Part shown: in pieces, positions 12,536 through 23,206 of the stretch
Layout of the letters: the number at the start of each line of letters is the position of its first letter
Position numbering within the stretch: the first letter of the stretch is position 1
Translations under genes and position numbers: made by a program
Assembly: GCA_043228905.1 (NCBI GenBank)
Contig: JBHGNT010000016.1
Location: 17,670,001 to 17,734,000 of the forward strand
Reading direction: 5' to 3'
Length of the DNA: 64,000 bases
Origin: Azolla caroliniana
Lineage: Eukaryota > Polypodiophyta
The notes under the pieces: generated by a model
The model's database searches: none
What the model was told of the DNA's origin: nothing
What the model saw: only the letters and a program-made list of their open reading frames with translations

Positions 12536-13080
12536 TGGGATGGGTGGTTGGTTCGGGACATGGTAGAGTCTCTCGATATATGTGTGCCAAATATTGGGAT
12601 CCTCGATGGGTGTTTGTGGTCACGGTTCCCGTAGTCTCTTCCATGCAAGGGTGCAATCCCTACTCATGAGCATATGGTAGAGTTCTCAATATTGGGATGC
12701 TTCCCAAGCTCGTCTTTTACGACGTGTCATCTTGCGCATCTCTTTTCGAGCTTGTACTGAGGAAATAGTACCACTAAGTCGTGACACTTTAAGTTTTCTA
12801 TACAACTCTCTACAATCCTTGTCATACCACTTGTTCTGTGGCATAGACCCTATTCTACTATGATTGGAGTGTTTCGTGTATGGGAAGCTACTAATTGCTG
12901 CCTAGTGAAGGGTGTGTGCAAGTTTTGTAGTGAGGTTCTCTAAAGGCAAGGAAGAATCAAAAGAGGAGAGATGGACTTGAACATGTCGAGAGTAGATGTC
13001 AGCGAGCTCATGCGTGAAATGTATTATGGTGTGATGGTTTGGTTTACTAAAGTTGGTGGCGTGGGAGGTGTCGCATTTTA

Positions 13081-13615
13081 CTAGGGGCATGGGGCCACCC
13101 GGGAGGAGTTAACCATGTGGGTAGCTTCAGGGCGTCCTATTAGGTAATCAATTGTGTTTTCCCCTCCTCCATGTGGGAAACATGTGAGTGCTTTTGAGCC
13201 CGGCCACTTGGCTAAGCCATTATATATGATCATGTGGTGTCGGCTTCCAAGTTCAAGCAGATGATGGCCAAAGCTTGTGGCGCATGCACCTTGATCCTTT
13301 GATGGACGCGTTATGTCTAAGTCTAAAGGGTCGACATTCACCATTTCGAGGTTTCTATCCATCTGAAATATTGTGCATTGTTGGGATTGGGTTCTTGCAG
13401 TGAAATCTCCTACAAGGAAGACTTCCCCTTGAGAAGAATATTGGATTATGTCATCCGGTAAAGGTTCGTATGGAGAAGGCCCATGCGGCGTTCCTTCATC
13501 AACTATACTCACCTCTCCAGCATATTATACCGGGATCCTTTCGGGGGGAAGTAACACACAACGATAAATATCGCATGGTCCTTGCTAGTGAGGACTTTCA
13601 CCCACATAAAACGGG
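13081..13615 (-). pseudogene. LINE-C endonuclease, partial
   Basis: The frame reads through VCYFPPKGSRYNML, then a stop near 13510, then YEPLPDDIIQYSSQGEVFLVGDFTARTQ and GENTIDYLIGRPEA. The VGDF(N/T)AR box and the terminal DYLI block are those of apurinic-type LINE endonucleases. The N-terminal catalytic part is missing. Confidence 0.75.
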
Positions 13616-13677
13616 CTTCTGAGTCTTTCTTTAGTATTTCTATCCTAGTATGTATCTCTCTCCGAAATAGTATCGAA

Positions 13678-13679
<2 letters not shown>

Positions 13680-13748
<69 letters not shown>
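13680..13748. repeat. (GA)n microsatellite
   Basis: About 34 GA dinucleotides. The 150 bp that follow resemble the sequence following the (GA)n at 54861-54901. Confidence 0.9.
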
Positions 13749-13752
<4 letters not shown>

Positions 13753-14025
13753 ATTATTGTCCTTTGAAGATCAAATATGATCTATATAACCAAAAGTGAA
13801 ATGTTTTCACTTTGTATATGTAGAATTTAGTAGTGATACTCATCGTTCAAGACTTTTAATGAACCTTGTAGTCAAGACCACACATTATGATTGTGACGGG
13901 ATTGGATCGACAATATATAGAAAGCATTGTATCAAAATGTGATACTTTGATTCCCAAACTTGTTTAAGACAAAATATGCATAGTTGGGGAGTTTCCTAAT
14001 TTGTTCCTCAATATTTTATTTTACA

Positions 14026-14270
14026 TCAAAGTGGTTATCAGGCATGATTAGAAATCAATGGATTTGCTCATGTAGGTTTGAATCCTACCATCCACGAAAA
14101 TGAATGTATAGTGTGTCTAGTCACCATTTATGTCTATTTAACATCCCCAATCTACCTTCAATCACATTTATAAATTTTTATTTCATTTATAATTTTTTAA
14201 GATCATTAAGCTTAATACAAACTAATCAAACAATTTCACACATTATAGTTAAACCATTGTGGGAATAACC
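14026..14270 (+). mobile_element. tRNA-Ser-derived SINE, copy A
   Basis: The head lacks the first bases but keeps AGTGGTTATCAGGCATGA, the anticodon-loop region TTAGAAA and the T-arm GTAGGTTTGAATCCTAC with CATCCAC. It is followed by a body (GTCTATTTAACATCCCCAAT, then CACATTTATAAATTTTTATT) shared, in reverse orientation, with copies at 35.5-41.8 kb. Confidence 0.8.
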
Positions 14271-14389
14271 ATCTATCCTTTTAATGAATTATGTCGAGGC
14301 AACTAAACAATTAGGTACCCGAAAACATCAAAAGACGTTTCGAGAGAAAATTCTCTCCAAATTCAACAAGCAAACGATTTTGCCCAAAA

Positions 14390-14735
14390 TATTATGACGG
14401 GTTGTGAGCGTAATGGTATGACCCTACCTGACTGTAAAACTTACCAATCAATAAGGGACGAAAGTCAGCCATAGTGATTGGGGAGTTCCGTGTGGAAGGG
14501 CTCTCGCTCACCGGATGAAAGGTATCTTAGGGATAACAAGCTAATGACTCCCAAGAGCTCTTATCGACGGAGTTGTTTGGCACCTCAATGTCGACTCATC
14601 ATATCTTGGGGTTGAATAAGGTCCCAAGGGTTCGGTTGTTCGTCGATGAAAGTGGTACGTGAGTTGGGTTTAGAACGTTGTGAGACAATTCGGTTCCTAT
14701 CTACCGTTGGTTTGCCGAGAATTGTGAGAAACTTA
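14390..14735 (+). pseudogene. Nuclear copy of mitochondrial large-subunit rRNA (domain V/VI)
   Basis: The stretch contains the conserved LSU rRNA blocks GAGCGTAATGGTATGACC, GGGACGAAAGTC, GTTCCGTGTGGAAGGGCT, TTAGGGATAACA, CCCAAGAGCTCTTATCGACG, TTTGGCACCTC, GGTCCCAAGGGTTCGG, AAAGTGGTACGTGAGTTGGG and GAACGTTGTGAGACAATTCG. The type (GACTCCCAAGAGCTC) matches plant mitochondrial rather than chloroplast or cytosolic rRNA, from what I know of those genes. Differences at invariant positions are mostly C-to-T or G-to-A, as expected for an old methylated nuclear insertion. It is not a working rRNA gene. Confidence 0.85.
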
Positions 14736-14859
14736 TCACAACATCTAGTGCTTGTTGTCCATGATTCTAAAACGTCATTAATGTTGCAAACGTGTGATAT
14801 GACGCGAACTCAAGGCTCCTTATGCACAACGCTCGACCACAACCGAGCTTAGGATCATA

Positions 14860-15716
14860 CACAGAAAAACGGGAAATAAAACACGACACAAAGAAGAGGA
14901 AGATACATAGGAGGTTTAGGTGGAAAACCCCAAACTAGGGGGAAAAACCACGGCAGCCCACAGGCTGCAAACTGTCACTATGTAAGAATGTACAATAGTG
15001 AGTTCACTGAGGCAACGACCTCGTGCTCACAGATCTTCGCCACAGACGGCGGTTACAACAGAGGCAACAACCTCTTTCTCTCTCTGTCTCTCTGTACACA
15101 GTTACACGCTCTCTCTATCCTTATTAAAAAAAAAACAAGAATGACAACAACCACATAAAAGTTTGCCCTAAGTCATATTTATACTAATATGACTTTTAGG
15201 CTATTTACAAATATAGCCTCGATGGGCTCTCAGAAACATATTTACGAATATGTCTCTTCGTCTGGTTCTCACTGGGTCTGTACCATCTGGTTCTCCGTAA
15301 CCGGGTACTCCTCATCCGGTCTTCACCGGGTCTGTATCATCCGGCTCTCCGTAGCCGGGTACTCCTCATCCGGTCTTCACCGGGTCTGTATCATCCGGCT
15401 CTTCGTAGCCGGGTACTCCTCATCCGGTCTTCACCGGGTCTGTATCATCCAGCTCTCCGTAGCCGGGTACTCCTCATCCGGTCTTCACCGGGTCTGTATC
15501 ATCCGGCTCTTCGTAGCCGGGTACTCCTCATCCGGTCTTCACCGGGTTTGTATCATCCGGCTCTCCGTAGTTGGGTACTCCTCATCCGGTCTTCACCGGG
15601 TCTGTATCATCTGGCTCTCCGTAGCGGGTACTTCTCTTCCGGTTTCGGCCTTGGCCGAGATTGTTCATCGGCACTGTTCTTCTCCCTTCCCATCCGGAGG
15701 GACCTGTCTCCCAACA
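14860..15716 (+). mobile_element. LTR-like, hairpin-rich element (copy 1)
   Basis: It carries a block GGAGGTTTAGGTGGAAAACC then GGGGGAAAAACCACGG, shared with the copy at 30.8-31.3 kb. Then come short perfect inverted repeats at 15171-15194, 15198-15219 and 15236-15253, followed by a 54-bp tandem array, ending near CTCCCAACA. No coding domain is present. The boundaries, especially the left one (it could start as early as 14736), are uncertain. I treat it as a solo LTR or LTR-like non-autonomous element because of the shared organisation with copy 2, not because termini are proven. Confidence 0.5.
15252..15630 (+). repeat. Seven 54-bp tandem repeats carrying two hairpins each
   Basis: Units start at 15252 (divergent), 15306, 15360, 15414, 15468, 15522 and 15576. 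Each unit contains CCGGTCTTCACCGG (5-bp stem, 4-nt loop) and CCGGCTCTCCGTAGCCGG (6-bp stem). Since 54 is divisible by 3, the array stays open in frame as an 18-residue repeat, but codon content is dictated by the DNA repeat and I do not regard it as a protein gene. Confidence 0.9.
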
Positions 15717-15852
15717 TGATAGATAAACCTAATATTATTTTTTTACTTTTTAAACCCAAGAATAGAAATAAATAAGTATAAATTTACAAATGTGTACTTA
15801 TGATGTCATATTAGATTTAGATAGACTTTACTTAAAGTATACCTCAGTTTAC

Positions 15853-15884
15853 GTGGATGCGCCAAAGTGGTTATCGGGCATGAC
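15853..15884 (+). mobile_element. 5' head fragment of the tRNA-Ser SINE
   Basis: GTGGATGCGCCAAAGTGG followed by TTATCGGGCATGAC is the first 32 nt of the SINE head (acceptor, D-arm and start of the anticodon stem). It stops abruptly at a different sequence. Confidence 0.75.
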
Positions 15885-16688
15885 ACTTCTTTTTCTCAAT
15901 TCTTATTGATCCTAATTTGTTTCATTCTTCTTCTTCCATTGCATCTCCTTGATTCTTCTTCTTTTACTCTATGTACTTCCTTTTCATGATGTTTCTTCCT
16001 ACTAATACCCCTTCCCTTCTTCTAATGAGTTCTTAATTCTTATTATTCCATCTACTTCCCCTTCCCCTCTTCATCATCATCTACTTCCTTCTTCTGTTTC
16101 TTTCTTTGTATTTCCTTCTCCTTGCTCCCTCTCCTTTCTGGTTCGTCTTCCTCTACTTCATGCAAAGTTCTAGTCCATGAGAGAAAACAAATTTCATAAT
16201 ATATTTGCGCCTGTAAAGCTCCATAAACTGGATTGCAGCCCCATAAATGCTACTTTCGAGATGATAGTTCCAACTACTTAGCATCCATAAGAGAAAAAAC
16301 TTGCAATTTCAAATTAAAGAAAAGGTTTTTCTAGGGTTGAAATTGTGAAAATCACTCCCATTAGAACAAATTAGATGAAATTTCTGTAAACAAATTAGAA
16401 CAATCTTCAACATATGAAATGCTCAAGTTTTACTAGAGATTAGAACAACGAATACTTTTTGCCACAATAAGTGAGAATAGTCAAGTTCGACAAACAAAAT
16501 TTAAATATGTTTAGCTTCCTCCTGAGTTAAAGTTGTGTTGTAGAAGAAAAAATAGAAGAATGGTTTCTGTGAAACAAGTTTTGCATAAGAAGAAAGAAAA
16601 AATTGGGAAATATTTTTTGAGTGAAAAGCCCTAAGTGCGCACTTCTTCCTTGCGTTCAAAGTGCGCACTTAACTGAACGGTTACTGTA
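15885..16688. mobile_element. Repeat F1, candidate DNA transposon remnant
   Basis: CTT-rich sequence whose right 75 bp (GTGCGCACTT...AACTGAACGGTTACTGTA) match the right end of the repeat at 41812-42188. It lies between a SINE head fragment and the broken end of LINE-B. No ORF is recognised. Confidence 0.45.
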
Positions 16689-16746
16689 TAAGTAGGATGT
16701 AACGCTTGGAAAAACAAATGAGATTGATAATAACATGCAATTGACT

Positions 16747-17763
16747 TTAAATATCCAAAAGTTCCTCATCTAATGGTGCATGTATCAATAATGCATTACT
16801 CCTGGAGAGAACTTGTGAGAATTGTCGAAGAAGACCTCTTCTTCGTTGTGCATTAGTTACTCCATACATACAATGAATGATCTTAACGTTTCGTAATGTG
16901 ATATCCCATGCTTTAACTCCTTTAAGATTCACTTCTTGTGAATTTTTTTCCAAAATTTGCTCCATGAGAGAGTCAAAGTGAGGTTGAAGCAAGAGAGACG
17001 AGTTAAAGCGTAATGGAGGCTTTCCAAGTAAAGACTTATACATGTCAATTGCATGACTACAAACCTCCAAACAAATAGGAAAGTGATCTGAAGTTCCGAC
17101 ATATTGTAAAACTGTCATACGAAGTGATGTCGGTAAAAAATAATCATTGTGCATCACTTACATTCTATCTAACCGACTCCATGTTTGTCTATGTTGAGCG
17201 GATTGGAAAGTAAAACCTGGATCATTCCCATGCAACCATGTCCAAACATCCAACTTTAGAACCTCCATAGCCAATGAATCCCAAGCAAGTTGCTCAGGAT
17301 CATCCATGATTGAATGTTTAGACGTAGATTGAGATGTATCAACACACATGTTAAAATCACCCATAAGTAATCTTGGATGACCGACACATAGGGTTTGACG
17401 GAGTGAGCCCCATAATGCAATACGTTGGGTGGCTTGGTTAGGGGCATAAATCCCAACCACCCACACAACCTCGCCAAAAAAAGTGATTTCTAGAACCAAA
17501 AACTGACCATAAGGATCATTATGCACCACATGAGGATAATATTTATCCCCCACGATTAATACCACACATGAATAATTATTATTAAGATCTCCTGCATAGA
17601 ATGATGAATATCCATGCAAATGAATTGTGGATACTGCTAACTCATGACACTTATGCTCAACTGCACATAATACATCCCATTCTTTACTTAGCAAGGTTTT
17701 CCATAATATATACTTCTTATGAGGAGAACATGCCCCTCTCACATTCCATGTGACCATTTTCAT
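16747..17763 (-). pseudogene. LINE-B endonuclease
   Basis: The frame starts MKMVTWNVRGACSPHK, continues WVVGIYAPN and LLMGDFNMC, and ends with TSDHFPICLEV. These are the catalytic boxes of LINE apurinic-type endonucleases (Asn in TWNVRG, Asp in GDFN, His in SDHFP). A single in-frame TAA at 17158-17160 interrupts an otherwise open frame, so the protein is dead but recently so. Confidence 0.85.
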
Positions 17764-18040
17764 TCAATCAACAATGTTATGGGTGCACTTGCTCCTTCAG
17801 AGTAATAGATGTCATGAAACTAGTCAAAGCATGTTCTAATGCTGCATATGGATTTTCATGCACCACATCCTTAGGGCCGTCTATCGAATTTTTTTGTTTA
17901 GGTTCTCCCGCTTGACGAAAACCTCGAGAATTCGATGAATTTACAACCCATCCCAATGAATCAAATTGAAGGTGAAGGGGTAATCCCTTATCCCTAAATT
18001 GTCTTTGCCAAGGAACTTTTCGAGGACCCTCCCTAGTTCC

Positions 18041-19057
18041 TCAATTACCTTTCGAAGTAGTCTCACGAGTAGTGGGCAAATTATTATGTTGCATATTCAT
18101 TGATTTCCCCTTCGACTTGCCCTTAACCTGATGCCAATCCTTTTCAACAACAACATCACTACTAGTTCTATCAAATGGTTTCCCCCCCTTATCTATAACA
18201 ATCAAACTTTGTTTTTCCATATCTATAGATTGAGCTTCCTTATTCTTAGGGCCCAAACCTTGACGTGAAACCTCGTAATAACCCGCTCTAGATGATGTTC
18301 CTTCATCCATAACAACCACAATATCTGACACACCAACATCTCTCCCAACTCCTTCCTTACCATTCCCTTCATTAGGAACCTCTATAGTTGAAGGATAATG
18401 ACGATGACATTCCGCCATAAAGTGACCCCATTCACCACATCCAAAACAATGACCTGCAATTGTCTCCCACTTCAATTTAAAACAAAGTCTTTTCATTCCA
18501 GGAGTGTTCATACGCACCCATCCTGGCCTCTTACGACTTGTATCCCATAACACACAAAATCTACACTTATTTGTAGCATTTGCATGTGGAGATACCAACG
18601 CTTTACCCATTTCACTCATCAACTCTGGTAAAAGTGGCCATAAAAAAGAATGCTTACAATCCACTATTACCCAAATGGGGCATTCTTGTTTTAACAAAGC
18701 ATGATAGTCCACAAAGGGGGACCATTGCATTACATGTACCAATTGTTTATAAAAAAACACACGAACTTTAGCCAACAATACACTTCGATGTTTCGGTGAA
18801 CGGAACACTACATCATAAAACCCTCGTGGTCCTGCATATATATTTTCAACACAATTTGGTGACTTGATTGTTTTCAACCATTGTTTAATCCAATTAATGT
18901 ATGGGAGTTTCCCGGTAAAAAACAATATAACCGCACAATTATAGAATACATCAAAAGATTGCAACACTACCTTAACATCAACTTCTACATCATGCAAATC
19001 CTCCTCAGTGCATTCTTTCGCGACATTTTCATTTTCTTTCACAATATCAGACAACAA
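18041..19057 (-). pseudogene. LINE-B ORF1, RNA-binding protein with CCHC zinc knuckle
   Basis: A 338-codon frame. The first half (GKLPYINWIKQWLKTI, YAGPRGFYDVVF) resembles the DUF4283 domain of plant LINE ORF1 proteins. The second half has a knuckle CFGCGEWGHFMAEC (CX2CX4HX4C). The basic C-terminus is typical of nucleic-acid chaperones that coat LINE RNA. The frame is open, but the rest of the element is broken. Confidence 0.8.
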
Positions 19058-19624
19058 GATATTGACAATTCCCCATAAATTATCCCAATTACAATGATCC
19101 TTGTCAACCTCATCTGCATGGATTACTTCGGCCTTTTTTTTGTTTTTTTCTCATACATTTCCTCAATACCCTTAAACCTCTTAGAGCTTCCAATGTCTTC
19201 CCTTTCACAATTACAATCAACCATCACATTACTCTTTTTTGGATCAATTGTTTCCATATCAATGTCCCCCACAATTTGAGAGGAATTCATGTTCATATCC
19301 ATTATTCTTAATGTGATAGTGATCCGGGATAAAAACAATTTTCCATGAACAAGAAAGATAACTGGAACTCACCCAGTTGAAGAGATCGAAGATAATGAAT
19401 ACAATAGAAGACCCACAATGTGTGTTGAGTATGTAGATGGCAACAACACAAGATTCCTTATTTCTATCGCTGCGTCTCACACAGACTATCAAATTTAACT
19501 TGCTATATCTCGTTACGAAGCTCTAATCGAGGGCTTTCTAACGCATGTCTTTATGCTCAATTCCGTTATTGATAGAGAGCGCAACATAAAAACAATTTCC
19601 TTTCTTCTTCCCCTCTCCACTTTT

Positions 19625-19626
<2 letters not shown>

Positions 19627-19693
<67 letters not shown>
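19627..19693. repeat. (CT)n microsatellite
   Basis: About 33 CT dinucleotides next to the 5' end of LINE-B. Confidence 0.9.
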
Positions 19694-19701
<8 letters not shown>

Positions 19702-20672
19702 TCAAAAAAATAGTTGATCTTTGAAATACAATTAGTAAACTTATCGTTCATAGACGTGCTTCATGTGATCATAATATAGTCTACATGGTTAATATGAGAG
19801 TCATGGTGGTAAGTACTAAAGCATTGTCAAATTGAAACATCAACAACACATTGTATTATTAATTGTAATGGTTCATGTCTTCAAACATCTGGGAATGGAC
19901 ATACGTTGTCAAGATACTAGTAACAACTGTCTAACTTGGAGAATGGAAGGTACTATGAAATGGAGAACATGTGCCACAATCCCAAAACCAAAAGATGGGA
20001 AATTAGAGCAATATTATTATTGTGTATGTGTTGCGATTTCTGCTATATCCATTTCAGCTTTGGGGAGGTAGTATTTCAATAATCTAATGGAATGAAATGG
20101 TGAGTATACAAGGGAAATTTCTATACCATCATTTGGGGGTTAAGAGATCAACTCCGCGTTCCATCATGATTCTAGAAATGAGAAGGTCGCCAAGAGAGTT
20201 TTATGTCATTCAAAGAGTTTACAAATACATATTGAAAGCAATGACAAAGCCTCATAGAGGTTTCATGGGAAATTAGATAGTAGCCATAAAAATCCACAAA
20301 CAAAAATTTCTTTCATTTAGTGGGGCTTCCAACATGGTTTGAATTTTGACATGTTAATGGATATTTGGATATGCAATAGAGGACAGAAAGGAACATGAGA
20401 AGACAAGCCCGTGTTTTACTTGGTTGCATTGTAAGCCCTCCACATGAAATGGAGAACAAGCTAGCATAAATCTAAAGTTTTGAGAATTATTGCCAATATC
20501 ATGTTTGTTGTCTTCAAGATCAATTCCTTTCGATTTTTGTCTTTTTATGTTTCATTTCCTTTGCCTAGTGGGAAGTTATTATATTACCAACGTAAGGATT
20601 TGGATTTAAGGCCTAATCTTCACTCTGCTTTATTGGACCATATATTTTTCCTAATTTAGGAGATGTTACTAT
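19694..20672. other. No gene recognised
   Basis: AT-rich, only short frames without recognisable motifs. This is the pre-insertion flank of LINE-A. Confidence 0.5.
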
Positions 20673-21306
20673 AAAATGTAGGGGTTGAAGTATATTTCAA
20701 GGTTTGCAAAGCAGCAGAGCGGCGTGCCAGTCCCTGGTGGAGGTCTGCGGTGTGGGCATCTCACCAAGAGGCCCGACACATGAGGTTTGACCCGCGCCAG
20801 TAGGCAGCGGAAATGGAGCCGGAGTAGTAGAAACGTGGGGGTCCAGAAGCCTCCCACTGCTCATTTCGACACAGACGCCTCTCCTCCCCGTCGCTACTGA
20901 ATCACCCTCCTCCAGTTCGAGGAGTCAATCATTTAGGGTTTCCCCTCACCCCACTATTCGAGGAGTGACCTCCCCCCCAATTCGAGGAGTGGGACAAACA
21001 TCCACCCCACCCACACTTTGAGGAGTGGGACACCCACTCCCCCCCTATTTCGATAGAACCCACCAACCACAGTTCACGGAGTTGGGCCCCCACTCCTGTA
21101 TTTCGATAGGTCGAGCGTTAGGGTTTCGAGTAGTCGTTTGGTGCGGCCTATGCGGCCACCATTTTGTAATCGTTCATTTCGTTTTAATACATCTTGTTGT
21201 TCATCTTGTCTCCATCTCCCTCTTGTTCGATCTAGTCTCTTGTTCATTCTTCTTCTTCTTGAGCAAAGCTTCCATTCCCTGTCTGATTCCTTCTCCTCCA
21301 CTCCTT

Positions 21307-21362
21307 AGTCCAAGACCCCCGTGGTCCCGCCCTTCTCCACGCACGCGCGTAGCAACGCGACA
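21307..21362 (+). mobile_element. LTR 3'-end remnant of the gypsy family
   Basis: The 56 bp from AGTCCAAGACCCCCGTGGTC to CGTAGCAACGCGACA match the last bases of the gypsy LTRs ending at 45576, 51778 and 52620. It sits immediately before the LINE-A ORF1 frame. It may be a truncated LTR inserted in the LINE or a piece captured in its 5' UTR. Confidence 0.6.
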
Positions 21363-21369
21363 GCGCCTT

Positions 21370-22047
21370 GAGAGAATAGCGGTCATATGCCGCGTGATGG
21401 GATCACGACCAAACAGAGGGTTGTTGCGAGATATGTTGCAAGCTAAATTTCATTCACAACTACGTGGTATAAAAGAAGTCCAACCGCTTGGTAAAGGCTT
21501 CTATCAAATCATACTAGAAGACAAGGATTCTACAACGAACCTCATAGCACTTTCCCCCTACCAGGTCTGAAATACATGGTTGTTCATGCGTAAATGGACA
21601 CATGGTTTTAACCTAGAGAAAGCCACACAACAGGATGATTCCATGAAAAAGGTAACAATGTTGTTTCCTGGACCATCCTTAGAATACAACATGTTACTTC
21701 CTACTATTGACAACTCCTTTGGTATGATGCTGGATGTGGAACTAATGCTAGTAGACAGGCTAAAGAAGCACCTAGGCCCCTCTATCCGCCTCTTGGTGCA
21801 GGACATCAATAAACTTCCCTCCAAGATCCTCATTCCCGGGAAAAACGGAATGCGGATTGAACAACGCATAGAAGTGATTGGCGCACCGGGGCAATGTTTT
21901 GCATGCAAAAAACTTGGTCATTTAAAAAAGAACTGCCCCACAAGACGTATTAAAGATCCTACAAAGGAGAATCTGGAAGGTCAGGACACCATAAGACATC
22001 AGAAGCCTCCCCCACCACGACCCGACAAGGCTGTGATGGAATGGTGA
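21370..22047 (+). pseudogene. LINE-A ORF1, DUF4283/CCHC protein
   Basis: The frame runs VICRVMGSRPNRGLLRDML and GIKEVQPLGKGFYQIILED, hits a stop near 21568, shifts, and continues to a knuckle CFACKKLGHLKKNC (CX2CX4HX4C). The first part is the DUF4283 domain of plant LINE ORF1. The basic proline-rich tail follows, to about 22047, with more ORF1-like sequence to about 22550. It is interrupted and not functional. Confidence 0.8.
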
Positions 22048-22943
22048 GTGGTGGAAAAAACCCATGTCCTTCGAAAAACATCATCGGCACAAAATCCTCC
22101 ATCGCCTATGAGCCCCAATCGTTTTGATCTACTATAAGAGCTCCCCCCCACAGACGAGCATTCCCCTAGTTCTTTCTTAAGCCCCAAGGAACGGCCTAAG
22201 GTGACACCAAGCACACAAGAGAAAGTTCTCGTTAAAGCTTACAAAACAGGGAAGTGCAGACGAATAAGTCATGTAAAGACCTTAATAAGGAGCTTGAGTG
22301 GAACAGCACCCAATGCAGAAGCAACAAACCAAGGCAGAAATGTGAATGTCATGCCTCAAATCATAATCATCCCGAACACAAATGAGTGTGCTTCCTCTAG
22401 CCAAGACCTTGAACCACACCCACAAAACGCCTTGAAATGGCTAGGTATAGGGCTCAAGACAATGGAAAAAATAAGGGTACATGTATCAACAGTACACAAT
22501 AACGAAGCTCCGACGACCTCAATCTCCTTTCCACTCTTGCTTCTGACTTAGGAAGATTGATCGAAATCCAAGATTAAAGATACGTTATGTAGCCAAGCAG
22601 CGTGCTTTGTAGCACAAATAAGAGATGAAGAGCTCATGAACGAACTAAAGCAACATTGGCATAACACTGAATTCTGGTGCACCATGGATGAAGAGGACCC
22701 TCATCTTTGCCACATCCACCTGCGGACTATCATAGACACCCAACTAACTCCAAGCTTTGTCTATTTCTATGAGAAGCATGAAGGGGCGATTGAAGCTCAC
22801 AGGATAGCCCACAAACTCCACTCATGGATGTGGATCACTATTCCATCCCTGGAAATGACTGGATGTCTAAATGGTGAGTGCTCCCCACTCACGACCTGCT
22901 GTACAAAGCACCAAGAACAACTGACAATCTCCCACCCCATTCC

Positions 22944-23206
22944 ATGAGTATGAAGATTATAACATGGAATGTGCAAGGTCTCAGAAGTAGACTAGACCAG
23001 CAAAATAGATGGAAACTGAGAAGGGATCTTGAAGGATATTTACTAGGGAGTGTTGCTGACATCATCATGTTGCAAGAACACCACCTTGATAGCACACAAT
23101 TAAAGGAAGTTGGAGACCTTCTACCAGGATCATGGCGAATGATTTGGGAGCCAACAATTGGGGAGGATGGAAATCATGGTGGTATTTGCACTTTGATTCG
23201 AGAACA
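22944..23206 (+). pseudogene. LINE-A endonuclease, N-terminal part
   Basis: The frame starts MSMKIITWNVQGLRSRLD and continues ADIIMLQEHHLDSTQ and GNHGGICTLIRE. The TWNVQG and LQEHHLD boxes carry the first catalytic Asn and Glu of LINE endonucleases. The frame then enters the inverted-ended insertion. The continuation (PGRAHFCTLAIQGQRW) is at about 30735-30784, and the rest follows 31325. Confidence 0.8.

Larger units (their letters stand above)
11930..13615 (-). mobile_element. LINE-C, truncated non-LTR retrotransposon
   Basis: Reading on the minus strand, an endonuclease segment (13615-13081) precedes a spacer and a reverse transcriptase segment (12535 to about 11930). The order matches the endonuclease-then-RT layout of plant non-LTR elements. 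The RT stops before the YADD/FADD catalytic box, so the 3' half of the element is missing. The sequence type differs clearly from LINE-A and LINE-B in this window. Confidence 0.8.
16700..19338 (-). mobile_element. LINE-B, 5' half (ORF1 and endonuclease)
   Basis: On the minus strand a DUF4283/CCHC-type ORF1 is followed by an endonuclease, then the element breaks off before the RT. The missing half (RT and zinc-binding tail of a similar element) lies on the plus strand at 42.2 kb, and both breaks abut the same repeat. Confidence 0.75.

Noticed and set aside
15252-15630. CRISPR-like regular repeats
   Set aside because: The units are contiguous without unique spacers, and the context is a plant nuclear genome.
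15189-15719. A 176-codon ORF with 18-residue repeats
   Set aside because: The repeat is a 54-bp DNA hairpin array and the open frame follows from its length being a multiple of 3. No start context, domain or homology is visible.
19693-19760. Third copy of the (GA)n-associated flank
   Set aside because: The similar words lie on the opposite side of the GA tract and the match is short.
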